Assembly (NCBI GenBank): GCA_003956705.1
Contig: QZCP01000310.1
Coordinates: forward strand, 1 to 25,914
Direction: 5' to 3'
From: Brevipalpus yothersi
Lineage: Eukaryota; Arthropoda; Arachnida; Trombidiformes; Tenuipalpidae
DNA: 25,914 nucleotides
Each line of letters starts with the position of its first letter. Position 1 is the first letter of the stretch. The translations under genes were made by a program, and so were the position numbers. The notes under the pieces were generated by a model. It worked only from the letters and a program-made list of their open reading frames with translations. It was not told where the DNA came from and did no database searches. Shown one piece after another: positions 1 to 8,866 of this stretch.

Positions 1-497
1 CCAGGTAAATGGCAAGTGCCCCTTTGAACCGTCTGCAAACAATGTTTACTGTAACCATGATTTCGTGGGTGAGGTCCTAATAACGGACATGGAATGGAAC
101 TTCAATGAAACAAATCGAGAGTTGAAAATTAAAAATGAAGTTGAAATCCAGGTAGTCTACAAGCCTGTTGATTGGAATTTGTGCTCTGACAACCGACAAT
201 TAACACTGGTATCCGGATCTTCGCTGCACCACTGTACAGAATTGCTCCGGAAGGGAGACATTAATGTGATATCTGGTAAGTCAATTTCTCCTGGAAATTA
301 TTCATAGCCAAATTATGCATTATTCGCAAGATAAAATCTGATAATCTCTAAATTTTGATCAAGGTAATTTTGTAAAGAAAGAAAATGATCAAAGTCAGGG
401 CAAGAAAACAGTGTATGTGGACTGTTGTTCTTACATAGGAGGGATCTTTGATTTCAAGGACAAGCTAAAGTTTGCCAAAAAACTGTTCAATTGTTAA
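1..497 (+). CDS. NTR/TIMP-like secreted protein, paralogue A (5' partial)
   Basis: Two exons are visible: up to 275 (reading from base 2) and 364-497, joined over an 88-bp GT-AG intron (GTAAGT donor, phase 1). The visible start, QVNGKCP, matches the end of the signal peptide of the paralogue at 2649, so about 17 codons lie outside the window. The layout resembles the netrin-like (NTR) domain of TIMPs: CP near the mature N-terminus, a Y/F-C-x-x-D-F-V stretch, a beta-rich middle with Cys, an I-S-G stretch at the exon end, a Cys-Cys pair and a final Cys immediately before the stop. Canonical TIMPs begin Cys-X-Cys, and the free amino group of Cys1 binds the protease zinc. Here a single Cys follows Lys, so classical metalloprotease inhibition is doubtful. 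Seven cysteines are visible, an odd number. The family call rests on pattern recognition and the function is inferred. Confidence 0.6.
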
Positions 498-647
498 TAA
501 CATGATCATCGAAGTACTTCACCCTTATCAAACGCTGTGAAGATCTTTGACTAATCAGCACCACTCTGGATAGATGAAAATATTCTCAAAGAGAAATCAC
601 TTGTCAATAGACATTTGAATGATATTATCCCCCGAGCTTATACTTTA

Positions 648-653
648 AATAAA
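648..653 (+). terminator. Poly(A) signal AATAAA, paralogue A (first candidate)
   Basis: AATAAA lies 151 bp after the stop of the first NTR-like gene. A second candidate is at 804-809, and that one is conserved downstream of the paralogue. Confidence 0.4.
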
Positions 654-799
654 CATGAAAGTGATATAAAATGGTTGAAATTCTTCCTCTATGTCAGGCC
701 TTCTTTAAATCCTTACCATGTTTCCAAGAGAAAATCAATTCATTCGAAAGCATTTGAATGACTTTCATCTCATGCTCTCACTAGGAGGAAGTAATTCGA

Positions 800-905
800 G
801 TTCAATAAAGATAATCGTTGTGAGTCCATGAGATACTCACATTTAGCTACATGTACCATATTTTTCCATTTGATCGTAATATGTAATAGAAACCCATAAG
901 TACTA
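800..905 (+). repeat. Duplicated 3' flank of NTR-like genes, copy 1
   Basis: This stretch aligns with about 3490-3580. Both contain TTCAATAAAGATAATC, then GAGATACT, then ACATTTAG/GGCTACATGT and a CCATATTTT run. It shows that the duplicated unit includes non-coding DNA downstream of the gene, so the duplication was of genomic DNA. The stretch 498-1165 holds no other feature that I can see. Confidence 0.6.
804..809 (+). terminator. Poly(A) signal AATAAA, conserved between paralogues A and B
   Basis: The context TTCAATAAAGATAATC recurs at 3491-3506 downstream of paralogue B. The signal therefore predates the duplication and was retained in both copies. Confidence 0.5.
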
Positions 906-1169
906 AGCTACTAAAGAGCGACTATCTGTACTGTAGAATGTCCATGCTTTTCATCGATTACTCGCTGATTAGCTGATCATTTCGTATAGGAATCACAGCA
1001 TTTAATATGACCATATGGTTGTCATTTCCAGTTGTTGGAAAATTTTGTCGACTCAAATATCCACCATGCATATTCTTTATGAGAAAACTTTGTGTGAAAC
1101 CAAAAAGACGCTTCCCAATAGTTTCGCTTGTAGATTTGGTTCGAAAGAAATATAAAACAGATACAAGGC

Positions 1170-1719
1170 CCTAATGGTGAGATTCAATTCATGAATATCA
1201 AAGCACTCAACGAATGGGATCCACGATTCTCGTGCGGTATTGATTGGCGCCAAAAACTTGACGTTCAACGAGGTGCTGTATTGGCCAATGAATTGAAAAA
1301 TAACTCATGTAAACTTGCTAAATGGACTATTCAAGCTTTACTAGCGGGCTCTGATTACATCAAATTTGGGTGAATAAACAATCTGTGCCATAAATTATCT
1401 TGTTCTAATTTATTGTCTCATATTATTTTCTAGTTATGTTTCGAGAGTCCATTTTCGTGATAGTACGAAGCACGCAATTCTAGGTACCCAGCAGTTTAAA
1501 CCGAAAGAGTTCGCAGATCAAATCAACCTGAATATGGATAATGCTTGGGGAATCCTTAGATTTATCACTTGCATGAAGCTTCCAGAGGGAAAATATCTGC
1601 TCCTCAAGGATCCCAATAAGCCTTGCCTATTGCTATATGATATTTCAGATGGTACTTTTGAAACCGACGATGAAGAGGAAGGAGATAAAGAAGATGATAA
1701 TGACGAAACTGAAGCCTAA
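1170..1719 (+). pseudogene. Truncated duplicate of the eIF3d 3' end (copy A)
   Basis: Codons from PNGEIQFMNIKALNEWD onward repeat the intact eIF3d gene at 4933-6739 in inverted orientation, including the last intron and terminal exon (to TAA at 1717-1719). In the first part I count only two base differences over about 200 bp. Homology starts abruptly near 1170, so two thirds of the gene and any promoter are missing. Differences from the parent are: donor GTGAGT changed to GTGAAT, loss of six bases encoding Ile-Asp, Pro to Ser in the C-terminal region, one Asp fewer in the acidic tail, and stop TAA instead of TGA. The frame stays open. Because the intron is retained, this is a DNA-level duplicate and not a retrocopy. 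It is probably non-functional, unless it serves as the 3' part of a chimeric transcript. Confidence 0.85.
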
Positions 1720-1850
1720 ATAAATCCAAATTTTCAATGATCAGTTAATCCTGAATGAATGATTTTTCGAACTCTCCACCTATATTTTCTCTCAACGAAT
1801 GTTTTTATCGAGCTCGGTTTATCTCTTCTTGATCGTGGTGATGACTATAG
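1720..1850 (+). repeat. 3' flank of eIF3d copy A, inverted repeat with 4134-4270
   Basis: The flank after the copy A stop shares AAATAAATCCAAATTTTCA and the GAGCTCGGTTTATCTCTTC block with the reverse complement of about 4134-4270 (copy B). The functional gene's flank lacks the second block in this form. It is one arm of an inverted repeat that brackets the second NTR-like gene. Confidence 0.7.
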
Positions 1851-1854
1851 CATT

Positions 1855-2500
1855 TCATCGATCGTAAGATACTCTTACCCAAACTACATTCTGTAGAAAA
1901 AAAAGCTTTTTTTCTTGTTAACAACACATATCTTATCGCTTCAAGTGAGTATTGATTTACCCTACGATACTCTTACCAAAACTATGAGTTTTTTGATCAC
2001 TTACTATCAAACTTGATTGCCGGTCACTCCGTTCCGTATCGAGACCAAACGGATTTCAAAATTCTTTTGGCATAGTCAATACCCTTACATCGTGTACGTT
2101 TTTCAATAAAAATTATCTCAAACAATAACAACGGTAGAAGAACAAGTACAGAAGAAAATTTGATAATCCACGGAAACAAGCTCATAACAATATTGAGATC
2201 AGACGAGTGCATCATCATCAGCTTATTCTAGCTTAAAGTACTTATTATTATTACCATGACCAAATGCCATAAACGATCAAGACATTTGTAGCCGATCGTT
2301 CATTTCACTTTCTTCTCTGCTACTATTACGATATCTGTCCAGCAATCAAATTTTGAGCAACATAAACTTTCATCGATTGACTTCTGTTTTGTTGAATAAA
2401 TTCATTCTGATTCTTCTGGCTTTTTCAATATTCATATAAAAACTGCATTTTTCGATAAAAATAATCTCGAACAAGAATAACGGAAAAGAGAACAAGTTCC
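1855..2500. repeat. Non-coding stretch with two diverged internal duplications
   Basis: No gene is seen from 1850 to 2648. Two diverged repeats are visible. A GATACTCTTACC-AAACTA element occurs near 1868-1887 and 1964-1984. A longer element of about 50 bp occurs at 2099-2150 and 2448-2499 (ATAAAAATNATCTC then GAACAAGT). The second copy ends about 150 bp before the start codon of paralogue B, so this may be duplicated upstream DNA of the NTR-like genes. Confidence 0.5.
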
Positions 2501-2648
2501 CCATAATGTATCTCCCTCAAAATTTATGCTGAAGACCGAAAAAAAAATTCGAACGTCAACAGTTTGCTTTCAGTCGTTCTCTGCCTGACGGAATCTCTTG
2601 TAATTCTTCGATTGTTTCTTTATAATCATTTACTGAACACAAACAACA

Positions 2649-3235
2649 ATGTACAAGTTAATTTTATCTAGTATCATGGTCCTCGTCACCATTATCTGCC
2701 AGGTAAATGGCATGTGCCCCTCTGATGAAAAAATTTTTTGTAAACAGGATTTTGTCGGTGTGGTTCACGTGTATGGATCTCAACGCCATTCCCTCTTCTT
2801 GAAAAAATTTGATTATGAAACAAGAGTCTATAAAATTTACAAAGAACCCTTCCATCTCTTAGGCGCCAGATTAACAGTGACTTCCGCTTCCATGTTTAAT
2901 ATGTGCAACGTGTCGATGGAAATAGACCGTCCATATCTTATATCTGGTGAGTCAATTCTTTCCAATGAAGCATTCTGAGTTATAGATCAACAAGACAAGA
3001 AATTCCCTAAATTTTATATGTGATAGAAAATATTCGACTATGTAGTAACATTTTTCTCTTGTTGTCGTACTCCTTAATTTTTACCCTAGGCAATTTCGTC
3101 AAAAATTTTGACGGAACTCGTGACATGAAGACGCTGGCACTCAACTGTTGCTCTTTCAACTTTGAATATTATACAATGAGTCTAGACAGGCTAATAAATA
3201 TCCGGAAAGGATTTGATTGTGAAAAGGTTGGTTAA
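2649..3235 (+). CDS. NTR/TIMP-like secreted protein, paralogue B
   Basis: Exons are 2649-2946 and 3090-3235, joined in phase 1 over a 143-bp GT-AG intron, giving 147 aa. Residues 1-21 form a signal peptide (hydrophobic core LILSSIMVLVTIICQV, cleavage likely after Gly21). The mature part starts Met-Cys-Pro (Cys23), then Phe-Cys-Lys-Gln-Asp-Phe-Val (Cys31), a YLISG stretch at the exon end, an Asn-Cys-Cys and a final Asp-Cys. This matches the order of TIMP N-domain elements (FC-x-x-D-V, YLI-x-G, LCDF, final C) but lacks the N-terminal Cys-X-Cys. Six mature cysteines could form three disulfides. The exon end is uncertain: reading on gives Val-Gly-stop, while an alternative GT at 3227 with an acceptor near 3293 (TTTTCCAG) would add a short tail with two cysteines. 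It is a tandem paralogue of the gene at the window start. Secretion is supported; protease inhibition is not shown. Confidence 0.65.
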
Positions 3236-3489
3236 AATTTTCCATACATTTCAAAACTTTTCAGTGACTGTTTTTAATTTAATTCTTTTCCAGACCGATC
3301 GTAAAGAAATTCGGTGTAACTCCTGCCTATGAATCATCTTCAATGATTCATAACAGTTGAAATCCTTTTTCTGTGTCTCAATTCCTGTGGATCCTTTTTT
3401 AATGATATTTTTAGAACAGAATCATTTTATGTAAAAGCAATCATATGAAAATCATTATCTCCTACACTCACTACGAAGCAGTAATATGT

Positions 3490-3580
3490 CTTCAATAAAG
3501 ATAATCATTTCGAGCTGAGGAGATACTACCTTACATTTGGCTACATGTTCCATATTTTCATTTGAATGAGATAGCGAATA
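3490..3580 (+). repeat. Duplicated 3' flank of NTR-like genes, copy 2
   Basis: This is the counterpart of 800-905. After it, 3580-4015 is AT-rich DNA in which I see no gene or repeat. Confidence 0.6.
3494..3499 (+). terminator. Poly(A) signal AATAAA, paralogue B
   Basis: The context is the same as at 801-816 downstream of paralogue A. It lies 259 bp after the stop at 3235. Confidence 0.5.
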
Positions 3581-4019
3581 AGTTAGAATGAAGCTGATAA
3601 AAATGATCGTTTATCGAGCTTAAACAATATTTCCATTTAAGTAGATTTCAATGGTCAAGGTTATGATATATCATAGTGTGTGGATCACAAACTCGAATTT
3701 TATAGAGTAAATTTGACCTAATCAGGCTCTCGTGCTCCCATGATCCTTTTAACGAAATAAATTTACCAAATATAACGATAAGAGAGATTGAAAATCACAG
3801 GGTATATAAAGAATCAAAATGAAAACTTTAAATTCGATCAATTGATGCTGGATTTCTTCGGCTTTTCCTGAAGTTTTTTCCATGAAATTTTCATTCCATT
3901 TTTTCTACAAATAAATGAAAATAAAGAAAATAAATGTTACTTATGAACCTATTGACTCTATATAGTATATGCATTGCTTCATGAACTAATATACTAGAAC
4001 CATTCTAACGAACCAGATT

Positions 4020-4335
4020 CAATTGATTGAGTATGGTTATCTTTCAGGAACCCAATAGAACCTTTTTTCTCACATGAAATTTCTCATGATGACTCATATT
4101 TGAGATCTCAAGGCTGAGATTGGTTAGAAGTTCAAATGCTTTTGTCATTACCGCGATCAAGAAGAGATAAACCGAGCTCGATAAAAACATTTGTTAAGAG
4201 AAAATATAGATGGAGAGTTTGAAAAATTATTCATTGAGGATTAATTAATCATTGAAAATTTGGATTTATTTAGGCTTCAGGAATCGTCATTAACATCTTC
4301 TTTATCTCCTTCTTCTTCATCATGACTTGAAAACT
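4020..4335 (-). pseudogene. Degenerate fragment of the eIF3d 3' end and 3' flank (copy B)
   Basis: The reverse complement of about 4275-4330 still shows the acidic tail codons of eIF3d (GATGAAGAAGAAGGAG, then GATAAAGAAGATG), but they run into a frame-shifted end (GACGATTCCTGAAGCC) and are cut upstream. The flank 4020-4275 aligns with 4690-4930 downstream of the intact gene, for example AACCCA-(A/G)-TA, GGCTGAGATT against GGTTGAGATT, and CGCGATCAAG. The GCCTAAATAAATCC end matches copy A, not the functional gene. No function remains. Confidence 0.75.
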
Positions 4336-4477
4336 TGATGACTTCTTGGGACGTATTCATGGAGTTTGCATGAAAGTTCTCGAGCAAGAATTTGAAACAT
4401 TTGTGAGATTATTACAATATTTTTGTTCATTATTTTTTCCAGCCCGAAGATGCAAAGGCCTAAACACTCCTATTCAA
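4336..4477 (+). pseudogene. Unidentified coding fragment with a possible 40-nt intron
   Basis: Directly after the copy B junction, an open frame reads KLDDFLGRIHGVCMKVLEQE, then FETF. At that point a GTGAGA donor and a TTTTTTCCAG acceptor delimit a 40-nt putative intron (about 4402-4441). Splicing would continue as PEDAKA and end at TAA. The acid/amphipathic composition and the clean intron suggest a real 3' exon pair of some gene. No start or upstream exons are visible, because the upstream side is eIF3d flank. I do not recognise the family. It is either a fragment moved here by rearrangement or chance; reading without splicing gives an 81-aa frame to 4591. Confidence 0.35.
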
Positions 4478-4927
4478 TCACAAATTGCTATGAACGACCA
4501 AGATATATATTCGACAATTCAGTTGGTGGTGGACCTTATCGACTTTTCTTGGAACAAAATTTTTTTTTCAATTTCCGTCCCATTTTTCTGAGGTAATCTC
4601 AATTTCAAAATGATTGACTTTATTATATAGAACATGTATAAGCAGCAGTCCATAGTCTAATATCCTAGAAAACATCCTGAAGAATCAGAATCAATTCATA
4701 CATTATGATTATCTTATGGGAACCCAGTAAAACTTTCTGTCCTTAATGAAATCCCCATGATCTTCTATGAATAACTCTTTAAGGTTGAGATTTCCAAGAA
4801 TTAAAATGTGGTAGTCACCATCGCGATCAAGGATAGACCGAGCTAAAAACATTCGTTAAGAATAAATATAGGTGGAGAGTTTGAAAAAGTCATTCATTGA
4901 GGATTGATTGATTATGGAAAATTTGGA

Positions 4928-4933
4928 TTTATT
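4928..4933 (-). terminator. Poly(A) signal of eIF3d overlapping the stop codon
   Basis: On the minus strand the stop and the signal overlap as TGAATAAA. I see no further AATAAA on this strand for the next 150 bp, so the 3' UTR may be only 15-30 nt long. Confidence 0.55.
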
Positions 4934-6739
4934 CAGGCTTCAGTTTCGTCATTATCATCTTCTTTATCTCCTTCCTCTTCATCATCGTCGGTTTCAAAAG
5001 TACCATCTGGAATATCATAGAGCAATAGGCAAGGCTTATTGGGATCCTTGAGGAGCAGATATTTTCCCTCTGGAAGCTTCATGCAAGTGTCGATGATAAA
5101 TCTAAGGATTCCCCAAGCATTATCCATATTCAGGTTGATTTGATCTGCGAACTCTTTCGGTTTAAACTGCTGGGTACCTAGAATTGCGTGCTTCGTACTA
5201 TCACGAAAATGGACTCTCGAAACATAACTAGAAAATAATCGGACACAATAAATTAGAACAAGATAATTTATGGCACAGATTGTTTACTCACCCAAATTTG
5301 ATGTAATCAGAGCCCGCTAGTAAAGCTTGAATAGTCCATTTAGCAAGTTTACATGAGTTATTTTTCAATTCATTGGCCAATACAGCACCTCGTTGAACGT
5401 CAAGTTTTTGGCGCCAATCAATACCACACGAGAATCGTGGATCCCATTCGTTGAGTGCTTTGATATTCATGAATTGAATCTCCCCATTAGGTCCAGGAAT
5501 GACTGCATCATGCTCACATCTACAAACGAGCTCTATATCATCTCCTAGATCAAATTTTCGATACCTATAGCCTACTGACGCTATTTGTTCACCTTCTTCG
5601 GAAATGAAAGGATTTTTTTCACCCATCTTGTAAGGCTCTTCACCTTGCTTCAGAACTTGCTGTGAAAAGTTATGATTGATGAAGGTTGCCTCGAGAGCCA
5701 GATTTTTAGGCCAATTTATACTGTTTTTTGGATCATCATCAACGTAAGGTGGATCGGCAGCAGTTTCATTCACTGGAAGAAGATCGAACTCTGAATCATC
5801 TCTTTTATCGAAGAACAATTTGTTGCCAACTCTTTGGACGACAATATCCCATGAAATAACTGATCTGGTGGCACACATCAAAGTCGCGACGATAGCATCA
5901 GTAGCATATACTGATCCTTGAGTTCTTGAGAGTGATCTGATGATGGGGTCATCAGTGGTGGTTACTTTGTGGAAAACTCTATCAACTCGAGCAAGTTTTC
6001 GTTCATTCTTACAGGTGACACGATCATAAGATTTATCATAATAATCTAGAGCACCACACTTGTATATATCAATAGGCTCGACAACCGATGGAAGAGAAAG
6101 TTTAGACAAACGTGAAAATTCCATCTCTTCGACAACTTTCCATGTTGGCCGAACAAACACTGATGCATCACGCTTTTTCATTTGCACTTGACTTTTATGA
6201 TCAAATTTCCTCAAATTACTTTTGGCATTCCATTTTCCAGATCTCACTTGACCAGGAGGCTGTCTACCGATGGGATTACCCATTTTACCTTTACCTAGCA
6301 TATTGATTTGACCTGGTGTCAACCGATTACGTCTCATATTTCGAGTACCAATTTTAAGCTTATTTCTGGTCGTCTTTCCTGGATTACGACCAGCATCAAC
6401 CAATTGGAAAGTACTTTCATCTTCCTCCTGGAAATACGCATACTGTCCGCCACCACTGAATTGTGAAGCATACTTGTTGGCAAGACGCTTGTCAGCATAA
6501 GTTTGACCAGTCCAATCGGCAACCTACACACAAAATGCCCATCGTCGAGCAATCAGTAAATATCAATCAAACCTTCATAAATCACAATCAGTAACACACA
6601 ACATACTTACCTTGCCAAGCTTTTCTGACTTGGAGAATGGTTGATATGGCATATCTTTATACTGTTCCGGAACTGAACACGGTCCCCAGCCATTTGGATT
6701 ATCCTGTAAAACAGGCGCTGAAAATTGTCTCCGCATCAT
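4933..6739 (-). CDS. eIF3d: Eukaryotic translation initiation factor 3 subunit D
   Basis: Three minus-strand exons (6739-6611, 6523-5292, 5227-4933) join in frame over GT-AG introns of 87 and 64 bp, giving 551 aa; human eIF3d is 548 aa. Signature stretches: VLQDNPNGWGPCSVPEQYKD near residues 10-29, VADWTGQTYADKR after the first junction, FQEEDESTFQLVD, then VTTTDDPIIR, TDAIVATLM, SWDIVVQRVG, NHNFSQQ, LNEWDPR, GIDWRQKLD, QRGAVLANELKNN, ILGTQQFKP and an acidic Asp/Glu tail. eIF3d belongs to the eIF3 complex, which recruits the 40S subunit to mRNA, and in animals it can bind the cap of selected mRNAs. ATG 6739 is chosen; a second ATG follows at once, and CCGCAT on the plus strand marks the pair. 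An upstream TTACAG at about 6750 could be a 5' UTR splice acceptor. Partial copies lie at 1170-1719 and 4020-4335. Confidence 0.97.
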
Positions 6740-7489
6740 AATCACACTGTAATTCAAAAACAAATTAATAGATTAAATCAGAAAAATTTTCTAAATTAAT
6801 CAACTCAAAACACACTTTCTTCAACAAAAACAATCAATTCGCGTGGCGAAAACGCCGAAAAATGGGAGGAGCTTATACAGTGTGCGTATATTCGTAGCGG
6901 TAATTTTGAATGTTGATATTACTTGAACTTTCGAATATCGTAAAATTCTAAATTTTATACATTCACTTTGGTCATGATAATGATTCAATTTGGGAGAGAA
7001 TGAAAAACTAATGACAATGTGGTCAATCTGAAAATGAATCAAAGTGAAGTGCTGAGCTACAGTTCGATAGGATCGAAAAATTTTGATTTGCTGATCAATA
7101 TTGTTGAGAGGATTTACCGTTCAGTATTATTCCAAGTGTTTGGAAAATTTTGATGCTTCCTCGATCCATTAGATTTGAGAATTATAAATGAGCCGGTGAG
7201 TTGGACAAGTGAAAATGGTGATGAATCATGATATTGAATCGAAGAGTTTTAATGCTGTCTACAGCAGAGAATTACAATTTATGATTGATGAAATACTCTG
7301 AGTAGAATATTAAGTAGAATTTGAATTCGGTGGCAAAAAGGGCAGAGTGTTTGAGATTTTCTCAGAATAAATTATGGGTCAAATGAAAAAAAAAATTTTT
7401 TTTCGATAAAGGGATGGATTAAATCAAAGAGATTCTTAGAGAAAAGAGAGAGAGAGGAAGAAGGAAGAAAAGAGATTTTTGATGAGCCA
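6740..7489. other. Gene-free stretch upstream of eIF3d
   Basis: This is AT-rich DNA of about 750 bp between the eIF3d start and the stop of the next minus-strand gene. It should contain the eIF3d promoter near 6800-7000 and the 3' UTR of the upstream gene. I see no clear TATA box, repeat or reading frame with coding character. A short GAGAGAGAGAGGAAGAAGG run is at 7445-7465. Confidence 0.5.
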
Positions 7490-8504
7490 TTATACACTTC
7501 GAGTGTCTTCTTCTAAAGTTTGCTTGGAGGAACTTGATGTTCTTGGCATCAATAAATCGAATGCTTTTTGAGTTTTGTCCTTTGAAGAGGTTGATGAAGA
7601 ACTGGAAGTTGTTATATTGGCATTCTGGTTGCATAGAGTTCCATTACAATTACTATTGTTGTTATGATTCATATCAAATTTTGGCTGATACTGGAACCAA
7701 TTGACTGGATTTTCAACCAATTTAGTTGCTTTATTAGGCATGTGTACTTTCGGTCTACCTGGATTTACTTGTCGAACATATGTGGGCATCATTGGTCTTC
7801 CATGATCAACTCCTGCTCTCCGGTGTATTGGATTCAATTTCATATTTGGATGAGGAACCATAACTGGCCGAACTTCGGAAGCTGCTGATACATCATGTCC
7901 ATTACCCACAAGCCCTTGAGGACCACGAGAGTGGACTGGAGGTGGCCAAACGGGATGCTCTGGCGGAAATCGTCCTACCGGCGGATCCGGAAGTGGAGGA
8001 ACTGGTAAAGGTGAAATTGGAGATTCATAGAATGCCAACATAACGATAGCTCCAACAGCCAATGAGCCAGCATACATTAATGCAGTCATCGGTGAGCTGA
8101 GAGCTCCTTTGAGTGAAGAAAATGCTGTAGAAATGGAATGATGATGAGAATCAATCATTTGTAACTGTTATTTGCTGCCATTATTGACAATGAGAAAATT
8201 CTTCTACCCATGATAAGTATCAAAAAATCAAGATATTTTTCGAAAGTTAAGAAATATAATATACATGGATGGATTACTTACTTCGAGCAAGATCTAGTGA
8301 AGGCTTTTTGCCAAAAAATTCTTTAATCCTCCCCAAAGAGAATACACTGAAGGATAAACTTTTATCCGGTGATGATGCTGCATCTGAGGTTGATGAATCG
8401 TTGGACGATGTTGGTGGTGATGATGAAGATGCGATTGATGAGTGACCATTTACAGTTATAATGATGACCATAAATAATACAATGAAACTGTGAACATTCT
8501 TCAT
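7490..8504 (-). CDS. Unrecognised signal-peptide, proline-rich membrane protein
   Basis: Exons 8504-8282 and 8124-7490 join over a 157-bp intron (GTAAGT donor, TTCTACAG acceptor, phase 1), giving 285 aa. Start ATG 8504 is chosen because the signal peptide MKNVHSFIVLFMVIIITVNG begins there; the frame is also open upstream. Residues 21-50 are Ser-rich. A second hydrophobic segment at about 87-107 (MTALMYAGSLAVGAIVMLAF) is a likely membrane span. It is followed at once by a proline-rich stretch (PISPLPVPPLPDPPVGRFPP) and a Ser-rich tail. Asn-Gly-Thr and Asn-Ile-Thr in the tail are possible N-glycosylation sites, but they would be used only if the tail is luminal. With signal peptide plus one span, the proline-rich tail would be cytosolic and could bind SH3 or WW domains. 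I do not recognise a family. Confidence 0.7.
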
Positions 8505-8703
8505 GATGGCAATGAAAGTGTTAGTGGTAGCGCTAGGGAAAGAATGATTAGGCCCCAAGAACCGTTATAAGTAATAACCTCAAACGATGGGCCAGGAACA
8601 CATCGAGAGAATGTGAAACTCTCTCAAAAGATCATAAATCGTAGAGAGCAATGTAGAGATGAAATGAATTGAACATGATCTGTTACCTTTTTACTTCTAC
8701 TCA

Positions 8704-8728
8704 TCTCTCTCTCTCTCTTTTCTCTCTC
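8704..8728. repeat. Imperfect (CT)n tract
   Basis: A CT run of about 25 bp with one TTT interruption. Confidence 0.7.
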
Positions 8729-8845
8729 CATGGTATGTCATTTTTGTGAACAAACCTGATTCCAAGATGATTCCGAAAAATGTTTTACCAGGAGGCGATC
8801 GACCCTGACCTTCTCTTCAGATCAACTCGGAAATGATGCTTCCTT

Positions 8846-8866
8846 CNTCTCTCTCTCTCTCTCTCT
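8846..8866. repeat. (CT)n tract with an N at 8847
   Basis: About 20 bp of CT. The N at its edge suggests an assembly or consensus ambiguity. Confidence 0.8.

Noticed and set aside
1170..1719. eIF3d copy as a processed retrogene
   Set aside because: The last intron is retained with nearly identical sequence and there is no poly(A) tail, so it is a DNA-level duplicate.
7664..7888. 74-codon plus-strand frame
   Set aside because: It is antisense to the exon of the gene at 7490-8504, which has a signal peptide and closes in frame over its intron.
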